From the NCBI RefSeq assembly GCF_004217495.1, contig NZ_SHLC01000001.1, forward strand, positions 2,294,001-2,358,000: 64,000 nt of DNA, read 5' to 3'. Made by a program: the position numbers and the translations under genes. Shown here piece after piece: positions 25,075-34,021 of this stretch (position 1 is the first letter of the stretch; each line of letters starts with the position of its first letter). This DNA is from Microterricola gilva (GTDB lineage: Bacteria; Actinomycetota; Actinomycetes; Actinomycetales; Microbacteriaceae). The notes under the pieces were generated by a model. It searched no databases. It was not told the DNA's origin and worked only from the letters and a program-made list of their open reading frames with translations.

Positions 25075-26780
25075 AGCTCTGTCACCGTCCCGGATGCCAC
25101 GTGCCAGCGCCGTTCGATGCGCACCGTGTCGAGCATGCGTCGGTCGTGAGTGACGAGAAGCAGCGTGCCCTCGTAGCTCTCGAGCGCCTGCTCCAGCTGC
25201 TCGATCGCGGCGAGGTCGAGGTGGTTCGTCGGCTCATCGAGCACGAGCACGTTCACCCCCCTCGCCTGCAGCAGGGCGAGCCCTGCCCGGGTCCGTTCCC
25301 CCGGCGAGAGCGCCTCGACCGGGCGGAGGACGTGGTCGGCCTTCAGCCCGAACTTGGCCAGCAGGGTGCGCACCTCTGCGGCGGCCATCTCCGGCACGAG
25401 CGCCTCGAAGGCCTCCGCCAGCGGCGCGCTGCCGGTGAACTGACTGCGGGCCTGGTCGACCTCCCCGATTGCGACGTTCGCGCCGAGGCTGGCGCTGCCG
25501 GCATCCGGCGTCTGACGCCCGAGCAGGGCGCGCAACAGGGTGGATTTGCCCGCCCCGTTCGGCCCGGTGATGCCGATCCGCTCACCGGCGTTCACCTGCA
25601 GCGAGACGGGGCCGAGGGTGAAATCACCCTGCCGGATGACGGCCGCGTTCAGGGTGCTGACCACCGAGCTGGAGCGCGGCGCCGCACCGATCGTGAACTC
25701 AAGCTGCCACTCCTTGCGCGGCTCCTCGACCTCGTCGAGGCGCGCGATGCGGCTCTCCATCTGCCGCACCTTCTGCGCCTGCTTCTCGCTGGACTCCATC
25801 GACGCCTTGCGGCGGATCTTGTCGTTGTCCGGTGACTTCTTCATGGCGTTCCGCACACCCTGGCTCGACCACTCGCGCTGGGTGCGGGCGCGCCCGATGA
25901 GGTCGGCCTTCTTGGCGGCGAACTCCTCGTAGTCCTCCCGCTTGTGCCGTCTGGCGGTCTCGCGCTCCTCGAGGTAGGAGTCGTAGCCTCCGCCGAAGAC
26001 GCGGTTGGCGTTCTGCGCCAGGTCGAGTTCGAGCACCTTGGTGACGCTGCGGGCGAGGAACTCCCGGTCGTGGCTGACGAGCACGACGCCGCCCCGGATG
26101 CCGCTGACGAAGGCCTCCAGCCGCTCGAGCCCGTCCAGATCCAGGTCGTTGGTCGGCTCATCGAGCAGCACGATGTCGAAGCGTGAGAGCAGCAGCGCCG
26201 CGAGGCCGACGCGGGCGGCCTGGCCACCGGAGAGGGAGGTCATCATGGACGCCGGGCTGAGCGTGTGCTCCGCCTGTGTGCCGTCGCTGTCAGCGCCCGT
26301 GCCTGCACCCCCGCTCATGCTCATGCCGAGCTCGGCCAGCACGACCGGCAGGCGCTCGTCGAGGTCGGCCGCGCCGCTGGCCAGCCAGCGCTCGAGCGCC
26401 ACCGAGTAGACGTCAGCCGGGTCGGTGCCCGGGGCCGCGAGCGTCGGATCGCCGAGGGCTGCGGCAGCGGCATCCATCTGCTCCGTCGCCGCGGTGCAGC
26501 CGGTGCGACGGCCGATGTAGGCCGCGATGCTCTCGCCGGCAACCCGCCCGTGTTCCTGCGGCAGCCAGCCGACGAAGGCGTCACGGGGCGAGAAGCTCAC
26601 CGTGCCTGCCTGCGGTTCGAGTTCGCCGCCGAGGATGCGCAGCAACGTCGACTTGCCCGCGCCGTTGGCGCCGACCACGCCGACCACGTCCCCGGGCGCG
26701 ACCGTGAGGTCGAGCGCGTCGAAGAGGGTGCGGTGGGCGTATCCGCCGGCAAGGCCCTGGGCCACGAGTGTTGCAGTCAC
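25071..26780 (-). CDS. ABC-F family ATPase
   Basis: A 569-residue soluble protein with two ABC domains in one chain and no membrane part. Domain 1: Walker A G-A-N-G-A-G-K-S-T, signature L-S-G-G-Q, Walker B L-L-D-E-P-T-N-D-L-D. Domain 2: G-P-N-G-A-G-K-S-T, a degenerate signature L-S-P-G-E, Walker B L-V-L-D-E-P-T-N-H-L-D. The charged linker between them (about residues 265-345) is the ABC-F interdomain arm that reaches the ribosomal P-site. ABC-F proteins act as translation factors or ribosome-protecting antibiotic resistance factors; which applies cannot be told. TAGGGT lies 6 nt before the GTG, indicating a leaderless transcript. Confidence 0.93.
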   Translation of the reverse strand: MTATLVAQGLAGGYAHRTLFDALDLTVAPGDVVGVVGANGAGKSTLLRILGGELEPQAGTVSFSPRDAFVGWLPQEHGRVAGESIAAYIGRRTGCTAATEQMDAAAAALGDPTLAAPGTDPADVYSVALERWLASGAADLDERLPVVLAELGMSMSGGAGTGADSDGTQAEHTLSPASMMTSLSGGQAARVGLAALLLSRFDIVLLDEPTNDLDLDGLERLEAFVSGIRGGVVLVSHDREFLARSVTKVLELDLAQNANRVFGGGYDSYLEERETARRHKREDYEEFAAKKADLIGRARTQREWSSQGVRNAMKKSPDNDKIRRKASMESSEKQAQKVRQMESRIARLDEVEEPRKEWQLEFTIGAAPRSSSVVSTLNAAVIRQGDFTLGPVSLQVNAGERIGITGPNGAGKSTLLRALLGRQTPDAGSASLGANVAIGEVDQARSQFTGSAPLAEAFEALVPEMAAAEVRTLLAKFGLKADHVLRPVEALSPGERTRAGLALLQARGVNVLVLDEPTNHLDLAAIEQLEQALESYEGTLLLVTHDRRMLDTVRIERRWHVASGTVTEL

Positions 26781-26789
26781 CCGTCAACC

Positions 26790-28037
26790 CTATGCCGGGT
26801 GGGTCAGGCTCTCCGCCGCCGTTGGCCGCTCGGACGTCTGGGCAGCGAGGAGGTCAACCGGCATCCGCCTGATGACCAGCGCGACCGCCACGCTCAACAG
26901 GGCGGCGAGGGCGGCCATGAGCGCGAAGCTCGGTGACCAGTCGCCGGATGCCGCGTGGACGATGCCGATCAGCAGCGAACCGGCCCCCGCGAAGGCATAG
27001 CCGACACCCTGCCCAACGGCCGACATCACGCCGGCCGTCGGCGGATTCGCCGACAGGCTGACGATGAGACTGATGGCGAGCCCGAACGCGGCGCTCTGCA
27101 CGGCGCCGAGCAGCCCGACGACCCAGACGTACTGGTCGCTGCTCGCGACGAAGAGCCACGCGAGGCCGAGCAACACGGCGACGCCGAGGCCGGGTCCGAA
27201 CCAGCGGAGCACGGCGGGCCTGCGCGCGATCATCGGCGTCACGAGCGTGGGCAGGAAGCCGGCGACGCTGAACCAGGCGAGCAGCCAGCCGCGCTCATCG
27301 GCCCCAATGCCGCGGTCGGCGAGAAACTGCGGCATCCACGCCGTCACCGCGAAGTACAGCAGCGCCTGCAGACCGAACACGGCGGTCACGAGGGCGATGG
27401 TTCCCGCGCCGCGTTCGGGAACGGTCAGGCGCGGTCGGCGTTCGCTCCGCGCTGCACCGCCGCTCCGCTGCGCCACCAGGAAGATCGCGATCGCCGCCAC
27501 GACGGCGAGCGCCGACCAGAGGCCGAGCGCCGCTGGAACACTCTCACCCGTCGCCCGGTGAACCGGCACGACCACCCCGGCTCCGAGCGCCGCACCGACG
27601 CCGAAGGACATGCTGCTGAGCCCGACCCAGAGCCCGCCCGCGTTCAGCGACTTGAGGTACTGCGGCAGCAGCGTGCCGGCCGCCATGATCGCGGCACCCG
27701 CGATGAACGTTCCCGGCAGCAGCATGGCCGGCGCCAGAACGCGCAGTGCGAGCGCCACGGCGAGGACGAGCATCGCCCAGCCGAGCGCCCTGGCGACGCC
27801 GATGCGCCGCGCCAGCCACGGACCGATCGGCGCCGTCAGGCCGAAGGCGATCACGGGAAGGGTCACGAGCACGCCGGACAGCTCGGCGCTCAGCCCGAAG
27901 TGGGCGCTCGCCTCATCGAGCAGGGCGGCGACCGAGGTGATCGCCGGCCGGAGGTTGACGCCGACGAGGAGCGCCGCGACGAGCGGCAGGGCCGCGCCGA
28001 GTGGACGGCGCGTTCTCCGCTCAGCGCCCGACGACAT
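26790..28037 (-). CDS. CynX/NimT-type MFS transporter
   Basis: A 415-residue major-facilitator protein with twelve helices. The opening L-V-G-V-N-L-R-P-A-I-T-S-V and the P-I-G-P-W-L-A-R-R-I-G loop are typical of the CynX/NimT (YeaN) cyanate and nitroimidazole transporter group. The ATG at 28037 was taken because the protein then starts with a short cytosolic MSSGAERRTRR. It overlaps the end of the amidohydrolase gene by 17 nt, so the two are co-transcribed, and it may import the amidohydrolase substrate or export its product. Confidence 0.88.
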   Translation of the reverse strand: MSSGAERRTRRPLGAALPLVAALLVGVNLRPAITSVAALLDEASAHFGLSAELSGVLVTLPVIAFGLTAPIGPWLARRIGVARALGWAMLVLAVALALRVLAPAMLLPGTFIAGAAIMAAGTLLPQYLKSLNAGGLWVGLSSMSFGVGAALGAGVVVPVHRATGESVPAALGLWSALAVVAAIAIFLVAQRSGGAARSERRPRLTVPERGAGTIALVTAVFGLQALLYFAVTAWMPQFLADRGIGADERGWLLAWFSVAGFLPTLVTPMIARRPAVLRWFGPGLGVAVLLGLAWLFVASSDQYVWVVGLLGAVQSAAFGLAISLIVSLSANPPTAGVMSAVGQGVGYAFAGAGSLLIGIVHAASGDWSPSFALMAALAALLSVAVALVIRRMPVDLLAAQTSERPTAAESLTHPA

Positions 28038-29274
28038 GCAGCCCGTCGGCGACGATGCGGCCATCGTGGATGACGGTGCGGTCGACGCCGCGGTCCATCA
28101 CGGCGCTCGTCGGGGTCTCACCGTCGACGAGCACGAGGTCGGCGCGATCCCCCACCGCGACCCCCGGCCGGTCACCGAGACCGGCGATGCGCTGTGAGTC
28201 GTGCGACATGATGCTCGCGCCGCCCATCGTCGCGACGGCGAGGGCGAGCTCGATGTGCTCGTCCCGGCGGAAGCCGTTCGTGAACGCCAGTTGCCAGGTG
28301 CGGTCGAGCATGTCGCAGTTGCCGTACGGGCTCCAGTAGTCGCGCTGGCCGTCCTCACCGAGCCCGACGCGCACGCCGGCCTCGACGAGCTGGAGCAGCG
28401 ACAGCGGGTTCCGAGCCGCCGGTGCGACGGTCGCCATGGCGATGTCGAGTTCGGCGAACTCGTCGATGAGACGCCGGCTGACGGCATCCGAGACGGCACC
28501 GAGCTCGTAGGCGTGTGAGAGCGTCACCTTGCCCTGCATGCCCAGGGCCCGCGTGCGCTCGAGCACGAGCTCCGTGCTGAACACGCCGAGCTCCCCCGGC
28601 TCGTGCAAGTGGATGTCGACCTCGACCTGGTACTTCTCGGCGAGGGCGAAGACGATGTCGAGGTGGCGGGCCGGGTCGCGATCGAGCTGGCTCGGGTCGA
28701 TGCCGCCCATGACGTCTGCGCCCTGCTTGAGGGCCTCCTCCAGCACCTCGACGGTGCCGGCCTCCCGCAGGATTCCGGCCTGCGGGAAGATCATGATCTG
28801 CACATCGGCGTGCCTGGCGAACATCTGCTTGGCCGCGAGCACCGCGTCGAGCTTCTCGAGTTTGCAGTCGACGTCGACCTGGGCGTAGGAGCGCACGCGC
28901 GTCGTGCCCCTGGCGATCATCTGCTCGAGCGTGCCTGCCACCCGCTCCGGGAGCCCGATCTCGGCGTCGCGCCAGTTGTTCCGGTCGTTCAGCATCATCG
29001 CCCAAACCCCGGGTGCACCCGTGTGCCCGCGGAACGGCAGCCCGATCCGGCTCGAGTCGAGGTGCACGTGCACGTCGCTGAATGCTGGCAGCAGCAGACG
29101 CCCGCGCCCGTCGACGATCTCCTGCTCTGGACTCTGCGCGGCGGAGGGTGCGGATGCTGCAGTGGCGTCGGTCGCGCCTGCAGCGCCCAGCAGGCGCAGC
29201 TCCGTGATCCGGCCGTCGCTGATCACGACATCGGCGGCTGGTCCGCCCCACGGTCGTACGTCCTGAATGAGCAT
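28021..29274 (-). CDS. Cytosine deaminase-like amidohydrolase
   Basis: A 417-residue metal-dependent hydrolase of the cytosine deaminase/isocytosine deaminase branch. Metal ligands are visible: H-V-H-L-D near residue 70, D-I-H-L-H-E-P-G-E with the catalytic Glu, S-H-A-Y-E-L, and the late Asp in G-L-G-E-D-G-Q-R-D-Y-W-S-P-Y-G. The small N-terminal and C-terminal beta-domains frame the barrel. The first gene of a two-gene unit with the CynX-type transporter, it is divergent from a GntR regulator. The substrate is probably a pyrimidine or other cyclic amidine, but creatinine- or triazine-type compounds are possible. Confidence 0.88.
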   Translation of the reverse strand: MLIQDVRPWGGPAADVVISDGRITELRLLGAAGATDATAASAPSAAQSPEQEIVDGRGRLLLPAFSDVHVHLDSSRIGLPFRGHTGAPGVWAMMLNDRNNWRDAEIGLPERVAGTLEQMIARGTTRVRSYAQVDVDCKLEKLDAVLAAKQMFARHADVQIMIFPQAGILREAGTVEVLEEALKQGADVMGGIDPSQLDRDPARHLDIVFALAEKYQVEVDIHLHEPGELGVFSTELVLERTRALGMQGKVTLSHAYELGAVSDAVSRRLIDEFAELDIAMATVAPAARNPLSLLQLVEAGVRVGLGEDGQRDYWSPYGNCDMLDRTWQLAFTNGFRRDEHIELALAVATMGGASIMSHDSQRIAGLGDRPGVAVGDRADLVLVDGETPTSAVMDRGVDRTVIHDGRIVADGLHVVGR

Positions 29275-29467
29275 GGATGATCGTCCTTTCGCCGCGAAGA
29301 AGTATTCCCGAATTGTATACCAAAGTGTTTGACATGTCCTTTGACGCCGGAACCATCCCCTGATTCACGCGCGTCTTCGACGGCTGACAGCGACTGTGAT
29401 GTAGATTTGGAATACCAGAACGGGAGGGCGCGGATGCGCCTGCCATGCGGGAGCGCAGGGAGAAGCG
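29275..29467. promoter_or_regulatory. Divergent promoter region with GntR-type half sites
   Basis: Between the amidohydrolase and its divergent GntR regulator. TTGTATACCAA (29313-29323) and TTTGGAATACCAGA (29406-29419) share ATACCA and are candidate regulator sites. The first overlaps the probable minus-strand -10 region (TACAAT). This is AT-rich compared with its surroundings. Confidence 0.5.
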
Positions 29468-30157
29468 ATGCAGCACGAGCACACCACACGGGTTGACGGC
29501 CGCGAGGGCGAAGGACTCGCGGACGGCGTCTACCGGGCGCTGCTGCGGTCCATCATCTCCGGCGAGCCGGCACCGGGCGCGCGACTGAAGGAGCGCGAGC
29601 TCTCCGAGCGCTTCGAGGTCTCCCGCATTCCCGTGCGCCAGGCCCTGCAGCGGCTGGAGTCTGAGGGCTTCGTCGTGACGGAACCACACCGCGGTGCTGT
29701 GGTGAAGCCCGTGACCGCCGCCGACATCGCTGAGCTCTTCGACGCCCGGCTCTGCATCGAGCCGTTCGCGACCAGGCAGGCGGCGCTCCGCGTGCACGCC
29801 GGGCTTGAGTCCGCCGACGCGCTGGCCGAGATCCTTGCCAGGTCGGAGCGGCACCTCGCGGCCGGCGAGACCGCGAACGGCATCGAGTCGAACGTGCAGT
29901 TTCACGCCGAGATGGTGCGGCTCTCCGGCAACGGCCTCTTGGTGCGGAGCCTCGAACCCATGCTCGGCCGCATGGAGTGGATCTTCCGACTCACCCACCA
30001 GGCGCGCGGCGAGAGCGAACACGTGCTCGAACACCGCCAGCTCGTCGACGCGATCGTCGGCGGCAAGGCGGAGCTCGCTGCTGCGCAGGCCTACGCCCAC
30101 ATCGAGCTCGGCCGCGGCCCGATCCTCGAGGCGCTCGGACCGTTCCTCGCGGCCTGA
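29468..30157 (+). CDS. GntR family regulator, FadR/FCD subfamily
   Basis: A 229-residue transcription regulator. The winged helix is at about residues 20-85 (G-A-R-L-K-E-R-E-L-S-E-R-F-E-V-S-R-I-P-V-R-Q-A-L, then L-E-S-E-G-F-V). The C-terminal all-helical FCD ligand domain keeps the metal-binding pattern with F-D-A-R-L-C-I-E-P and F-H-A-E-M-V, and H-R-Q-L-V-D-A-I near the end. Divergent from the amidohydrolase and transporter genes, it most likely controls them in response to their substrate. A GGAG-containing site precedes the ATG. Confidence 0.9.
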   Translation: MQHEHTTRVDGREGEGLADGVYRALLRSIISGEPAPGARLKERELSERFEVSRIPVRQALQRLESEGFVVTEPHRGAVVKPVTAADIAELFDARLCIEPFATRQAALRVHAGLESADALAEILARSERHLAAGETANGIESNVQFHAEMVRLSGNGLLVRSLEPMLGRMEWIFRLTHQARGESEHVLEHRQLVDAIVGGKAELAAAQAYAHIELGRGPILEALGPFLAA

Positions 30158-30167
30158 CGCGCCGGCT

Positions 30168-30557
30168 CTATTCCTGCGACTGGGTCTGCGCGATCCACTG
30201 CGCCAGCACCGCAGAGAGGCGCTCCCGGCATCCGTCGAACTGCTCCCGGCTGTCGAAGCTGACGACCGCCCGGTCCGTGCCCTTCCAGTCCAGCAGGCCG
30301 TCTGCGCCGTCGATCGTGATCACGAGCGCGGCCGCGCGCTTCTTCGCGCCGGTGTGCAGCACGAGGCGGATCCCGCCCGTCGGCGCCACCCCGGTCGTCG
30401 CGAAGTGATCGCTGATGAAGAAGCTCGGCGCATTCCACTTGATCGTCTCGTCGATCCGCGGGTCGCTGGCTCGGATGAGGGCGCAGAGCTCGGCGAGCAC
30501 GTCCGCGAGAGGGTGCCGCAGTGCGCTCAGGTAGTGCTCGACTTCAGCTCTCGACAT
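30168..30557 (-). CDS. DUF1801 family protein
   Basis: A 129-residue soluble protein of the DUF1801 (YdhG-like) family. It has I-D-E-T-I-K-W-N-A-P-S-F-F, the family core, and the conserved L-D-W-K-G-T-D-R-A-V-V-S-F segment. The function is not known, and the fold resembles a small alpha/beta domain. GGAG at good spacing precedes the ATG. It is convergent with the GntR gene (11 nt between stops) and does not appear to be part of its regulon. Confidence 0.85.
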   Translation of the reverse strand: MSRAEVEHYLSALRHPLADVLAELCALIRASDPRIDETIKWNAPSFFISDHFATTGVAPTGGIRLVLHTGAKKRAAALVITIDGADGLLDWKGTDRAVVSFDSREQFDGCRERLSAVLAQWIAQTQSQE

Positions 30558-30593
30558 AGACGGTCTCCTTCCCGAATCGCGTGAGCGGTGCCC

Positions 30594-31109
30594 TCATCCT
30601 CGCAGCAGCTCGACGCGTTCGGCCAGATAGTCGGCGAACGGGCGCAGCGCGTCATCGGGCGCTGATGCACTCCACCGCACGAGCGGCCGGCCATCCTTCA
30701 CGACGAGCGGCCCCGCGGCATCCGCCACCGCGCCCGGATCGATCGGGTCGGCATCAAAGTTCACCGTCTCGCCGCGTTCGAATGGTCCGCGGAAGGCCGC
30801 GGCCCGGTAGCCTCGGCGCTCCTCGGCCGAGACGGACTGGTATCCGGGGTGCCGCGGATCGACGGCCCGCGTCGTGTGCCCGGTTGCGTACAGCTGCCCG
30901 TCGAGGCCGAGCAGGAAGACCCCGAGACGCCACACACGGCCTATGGGAACCATCCGCGGTTCGGCGGTGAACAGCAGCGCCCGTCGCCGCGTCGGCTCGA
31001 AGCGGGCGAGCGCCTCGGTGTGGGCATCCGCCGCCGTCAGCTGCAGCACGGCGTCCGCGATGGCCGCGTCGACGCTGGCCGCCGCCCGACTGCTCTGCTC
31101 ATCACTCAC
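30594..31109 (-). CDS. Conserved hypothetical protein, 171 aa
   Basis: A soluble 171-residue protein without signal or membrane segment. It starts at a GTG (VSDEQSSRAA) that lies 7 nt after TAGACT, a leaderless promoter geometry. Recognisable blocks are RRRALLFTAEPRMVPIGRVW, W-R-L-G-V-F-L-L, Y-Q-S-V-S-A-E-E-R-R-G-Y-R-A-A-A-F-R-G and the C-terminal LVRWSASAP. I cannot assign the family. The composition and codon use are typical of the genome. Confidence 0.75.
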   Translation of the reverse strand: MSDEQSSRAAASVDAAIADAVLQLTAADAHTEALARFEPTRRRALLFTAEPRMVPIGRVWRLGVFLLGLDGQLYATGHTTRAVDPRHPGYQSVSAEERRGYRAAAFRGPFERGETVNFDADPIDPGAVADAAGPLVVKDGRPLVRWSASAPDDALRPFADYLAERVELLRG

Positions 31110-31161
31110 CTGATGGAGTCTAGAACGAGGCCGACGCCTGTCGGCCTCGTCTGGCGCACGG

Positions 31162-31350
31162 CTACTCGGATGTCGGCACGAACTGCCAGTTGCCGACCGC
31201 CGTGTACGCCGAGTCCCTGATGGTCTCCGCGGAGCCATCCGCGACCTCGTAGTGCTTGAGGTTGCCCGCCCAGTACCGCAGGATGCGGGCGAGCTCCTCC
31301 TGCGGGTCACCGGCGAGCGCGTCGACGTCAACGCTGAGTGTGAACTTCAT
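31162..31350 (-). CDS. Small hypothetical protein, 62 aa
   Basis: A 62-residue protein (MKFTLSVDVDALAGDPQEEL at the start) with a beta strand, an amphipathic helix and a second short strand (GNWQFVPTSE). TAGGGT lies 6 nt upstream of the ATG, so it is probably leaderless. Regular codon use and its own promoter support a real gene. I do not recognise a family. It lies between two other single-gene units. Confidence 0.7.
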   Translation of the reverse strand: MKFTLSVDVDALAGDPQEELARILRYWAGNLKHYEVADGSAETIRDSAYTAVGNWQFVPTSE

Positions 31351-31380
31351 GCACTCACCCTAGGCAGGAGCCGGTGTCGT

Positions 31381-32289
31381 TCACCAGTCCCAGCGCACCG
31401 GGCCCTCCCCCAGTCGGCCGAGCAGGTCGCGCAGCACGGCTGTCCACTCCGCTGTGGCATCGAGGTGGGCATCGTGGCTGCCGGCACCGAGGTCGACGCG
31501 CAGAGTCGCCGGCCGCGCCTCGATGACAGCGTCTTTGTCGTCGGCGTCGAACATGCCGGACGGGGCGAACACGAGCGCCGTCGCGGGCTCGAGCGCCTCC
31601 CACTCGTCCCAGCGCGGCTGCGCGTGCACGGCCGCGATGGAGGCCTGCAGGAACGCCGCGTCGAAGCGCGGCCAGAGGCCATCGGCCCGCTGCTCCAGGT
31701 CCGCGGTCCACGCGCGTGCGATCGGGCTGTCGCCGAGGAACAGGGCGGCGGCGTCGGCATCCGCGAACGGAACCGGCCAGGAGCCGAAGTACGCGCCGAT
31801 GCCGGCGGAAGCCTCGGGCGGCGATCCCTGCACCCCGCCCTCGAGCATGACGAGCATGCGCACGAGATCCGGGCGCGCGGCGGCGACGAGCATCGCGGTG
31901 TGCGCGCCCATCGAGTGCCCGACCAGGGCGACGCCCTCCGGGGCGTCCAGCTGCTCGATGACGGCGACGACGTCGCGCACATAGGCCGCGCGCGACGCAT
32001 CATCCGGATGCCGCATGCTGTGGCCGTGCCCGCGCAGATCGACCAGCACGGAGCGGTAACCCGAACCGATCGCCTCCGCGGTCGGCACGAACTCCTCTGC
32101 GCTGCCGGCCAGGCCGTGCAGGAACACGACGGTCGGACGCGGTGCGGCAGCAGGCTGCTCAGCGTGTGCGGGCGCCCCGGCGCCCGCATGCGTGACGCCG
32201 AGCAGATAGCTGATCGTCACATCGCCGACGGCGAGCTCGTGGCGCTCCCACTCGATGGCGCGTTCGGGGGTGCTCGCAGTTTCTGGCAT
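31381..32289 (-). CDS. Alpha/beta hydrolase
   Basis: A 302-residue alpha/beta-hydrolase. The oxyanion segment is F-L-H-G-L-A-G-S-A-E-E, the nucleophile elbow G-H-S-M-G-A-H places Ser in the active site, and the catalytic His is probably in L-G-A-G-S-H-D-A-H. The region L-V-D-L-R-G-H-G-H-S is also typical. The substrate is unknown; relatives are esterases and C-C bond hydrolases. TAGGGT ends 6 nt before the ATG, a leaderless promoter. There is no signal peptide, so it is cytosolic. Confidence 0.88.
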   Translation of the reverse strand: MPETASTPERAIEWERHELAVGDVTISYLLGVTHAGAGAPAHAEQPAAAPRPTVVFLHGLAGSAEEFVPTAEAIGSGYRSVLVDLRGHGHSMRHPDDASRAAYVRDVVAVIEQLDAPEGVALVGHSMGAHTAMLVAAARPDLVRMLVMLEGGVQGSPPEASAGIGAYFGSWPVPFADADAAALFLGDSPIARAWTADLEQRADGLWPRFDAAFLQASIAAVHAQPRWDEWEALEPATALVFAPSGMFDADDKDAVIEARPATLRVDLGAGSHDAHLDATAEWTAVLRDLLGRLGEGPVRWDW

Positions 32290-32329
32290 CCGACAACCCT
32301 AGCGAGGCCCGGGCACGCCCCCTGCACTC

Positions 32330-32410
32330 GCGGCCCGGGAAAGCTGCGTGGGCCCGGGGTATTCAACGAGCCCGTGCACATCTGGCGGGCCCGTGCACCG
32401 TTCGCGGGCC
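32330..32410. repeat. GC-rich intergenic repeat, copy A
   Basis: About 80 nt between phnA-like and hydrolase genes. Both ends match a second copy at 35476-35537: the left end reads GCGGCCCGGGAAAGCTGCGT and the right end TGCACCGTTCGCGGGCC. Copy A has an internal direct duplication of GCCCGTGCAC. Confidence 0.65.
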
Positions 32411-32442
32411 GCGTCGGCCCCGTTGCAGCGGAACGGTCGGGA

Positions 32443-32796
32443 CTAGACCTTCTTGACGACGCTCGACTTGAGTTGTGTCGGCCCGACACCGTCGACCTTG
32501 CAGTCGATGTCGTGGTCGCCGACTCCCTGCATCAACCGGATGCCGCGCACCTTCGTGCCCACCTTGATCACCGTTGAGCTGCCCTTGACCTTGAGGTCTT
32601 TGATCACCGTGACGGTGTCGCCGTCGGCAAGCACGTTCCCGACGGCGTCCTTGATCACGGCCACGGGAGCCTCGGCATCCGCGTCATCGGAGCCAGCGGC
32701 CCATTCGTGCCCGCAGATCGGGCAGACCAGCAGTGCGCCCATCTCATAGGCGTGTTCGCTGGAGCATTCGGGGCAGAGCGGCAGGGAATCAGTCAC
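32443..32796 (-). CDS. PhnA/YjdM-type zinc-ribbon protein
   Basis: A 117-residue protein with an N-terminal zinc ribbon (L-C-P-E-C-S-S-E-H, then V-C-P-I-C-G-H-E-W) and the PhnA C-terminal domain ([24 protein letters not shown], ending K-S-S-V-V-K-K-V). Despite the historical name, homologues are not the phosphonoacetate hydrolase; the function is unclear. TAGCCT lies 6 nt before the GTG start, so the mRNA is probably leaderless. Confidence 0.9.
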   Translation of the reverse strand: MTDSLPLCPECSSEHAYEMGALLVCPICGHEWAAGSDDADAEAPVAVIKDAVGNVLADGDTVTVIKDLKVKGSSTVIKVGTKVRGIRLMQGVGDHDIDCKVDGVGPTQLKSSVVKKV

Positions 32797-32935
32797 CCGT
32801 CAAGGCTATCTGGCCGGCGACAGCGACCGTTCGCGTCGGCGCAGCACGCACGTGCGGCGAAGTTGGCTGAGACCATGGCCTGATCGGTGATCTGCTGCGA
32901 GACTGGCAGCACTCCAGACGATCACGAGGTGGATC

Positions 32936-33169
32936 ATGAAGAATCAGATGCAGAAGCAGCGCTGGGAAGACATGAGCACGGGGCGCCGCGCAGGGGCCAT
33001 CGTCGCCGGGGCCGTGCAGATCGCCCTCGCCGTCGCCGCCTGGGTCGACTTGGCGAAGCGCCCGGCCGAGCAGGTCAACGGGCCCAAGGGACTCTGGGGC
33101 GTGATCATCGCCATCAATTTCATCGGCCCGATCTCCTACTTCGTGGCAGGGCGCCGGCGCAGCGGCTGA
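32936..33169 (+). CDS. Small PLDc_N-type membrane protein
   Basis: A 77-residue protein with two membrane helices (about residues 19-40 and 53-70). The segment between, with D-L-A-K-R-P, and the G-L-W-G-V-I-I-A-I-N-F-I-G-P-I-S-Y-F block match the PLDc_N domain (the membrane portion found before some phospholipase D proteins, but often alone). GAGGTGG precedes the ATG. The role is unknown. Confidence 0.85.
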   Translation: MKNQMQKQRWEDMSTGRRAGAIVAGAVQIALAVAAWVDLAKRPAEQVNGPKGLWGVIIAINFIGPISYFVAGRRRSG

Positions 33170-33212
33170 CACCGCGCCTGCGGACGTCGGACGAGGCGAG
33201 TATCCTGCCGCC

Positions 33213-33911
33213 ATGGACATCGTGCTCGTACCTGGGTTTTGGCTAGACGCGTCATCGTGGACGGAGATCCTTCCACCGCTCGTGGAGGCGGGGCACCGCG
33301 TGCATCCGCTCACTCCGCCTGGGCTCGAGTCGCCGGACGCCCCACGCGCCGGCATCGGGCTGCGGCAACAGATCGACGCGGTCACCGCCGTCGTCGACGC
33401 GATCGACGGTCCTGTCGTGCTGGTCGGCCATTCCGGTGGCGGCGCCGTCATCTATGGGGTCACGGATGCCAGACCAGACCGCATCGCGCGTGCGATCTAC
33501 GTCGACTCCGGCCCGCTCGGGCCCGGTGAGTCCATCAACGACAATCTGCCCTACGAGGGCGACGACATCCCGTTGCCGCCGTGGGACTTCTTCGACGATG
33601 CCGATCTCATCGACCTCGACGACGATCTGCGCGCCGCCTTCCGTGCCCGCGCCATCCCGGAGCCGCGCGGGGTCGCCTACGACGCCATGGAGCTGCACGA
33701 CGAGCGCCGCCTCGACGTGCCGACGACGGTCATCGCGTGCGAGTTCACCGCGGCCCAGCTCAGCGACTGGGTCGGAGCCGGCCAGCCGTTCGTGGCGGAG
33801 CTCGCGCGCCTCACGGATGCCGAGTACGTCGACCTGCCGACCGGGCACTGGCCGCAGTTCACGAAGCCGGACGAGCTCGGCGCACTGCTCCTCGCCACTG
33901 TGGAGCGCTGA
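33213..33911 (+). CDS. Alpha/beta hydrolase (EstC-like)
   Basis: A 232-residue cytosolic alpha/beta hydrolase. It begins with the short N-terminal strand and oxyanion loop V-L-V-P-G-F-W-L-D-A-S-S-W, has the nucleophile elbow G-H-S-G-G-G-A, and a C-terminal catalytic His in L-P-T-G-H-W-P-Q-F. This organisation is seen in small esterases of the EstC/hydroxynitrile lyase-like group. TATCCT ends 6 nt before the ATG, so transcription is probably leaderless. A convergent terminator follows. Confidence 0.87.
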   Translation: MDIVLVPGFWLDASSWTEILPPLVEAGHRVHPLTPPGLESPDAPRAGIGLRQQIDAVTAVVDAIDGPVVLVGHSGGGAVIYGVTDARPDRIARAIYVDSGPLGPGESINDNLPYEGDDIPLPPWDFFDDADLIDLDDDLRAAFRARAIPEPRGVAYDAMELHDERRLDVPTTVIACEFTAAQLSDWVGAGQPFVAELARLTDAEYVDLPTGHWPQFTKPDELGALLLATVER

Positions 33912-33976
33912 GCGGAGTTCCGCTCAGCGTGCAGCGGGGCGGCCGCCCGGGCGAACGGTCCTGAGCCCGGGGGCCA

Positions 33977-34008
33977 TCGGGCACGCGCGCCCCCGCACGC
34001 GTGCCCGA
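33977..34008. terminator. Bidirectional terminator hairpin
   Basis: TCGGGCACGCG and CGCGTGCCCGA form an 11-bp stem with a 10-nt loop, between the stops of convergent genes (33911 plus strand, 34022 minus strand). Confidence 0.7.
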
Positions 34009-34021
34009 CGATGGGTCGCGG

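Noticed and set aside
25071-26780. Assigning the ABC-F protein to a specific antibiotic resistance class
   Set aside because: The interdomain arm sequence is not close enough to a known resistance group to judge by eye, so it was left as ABC-F.
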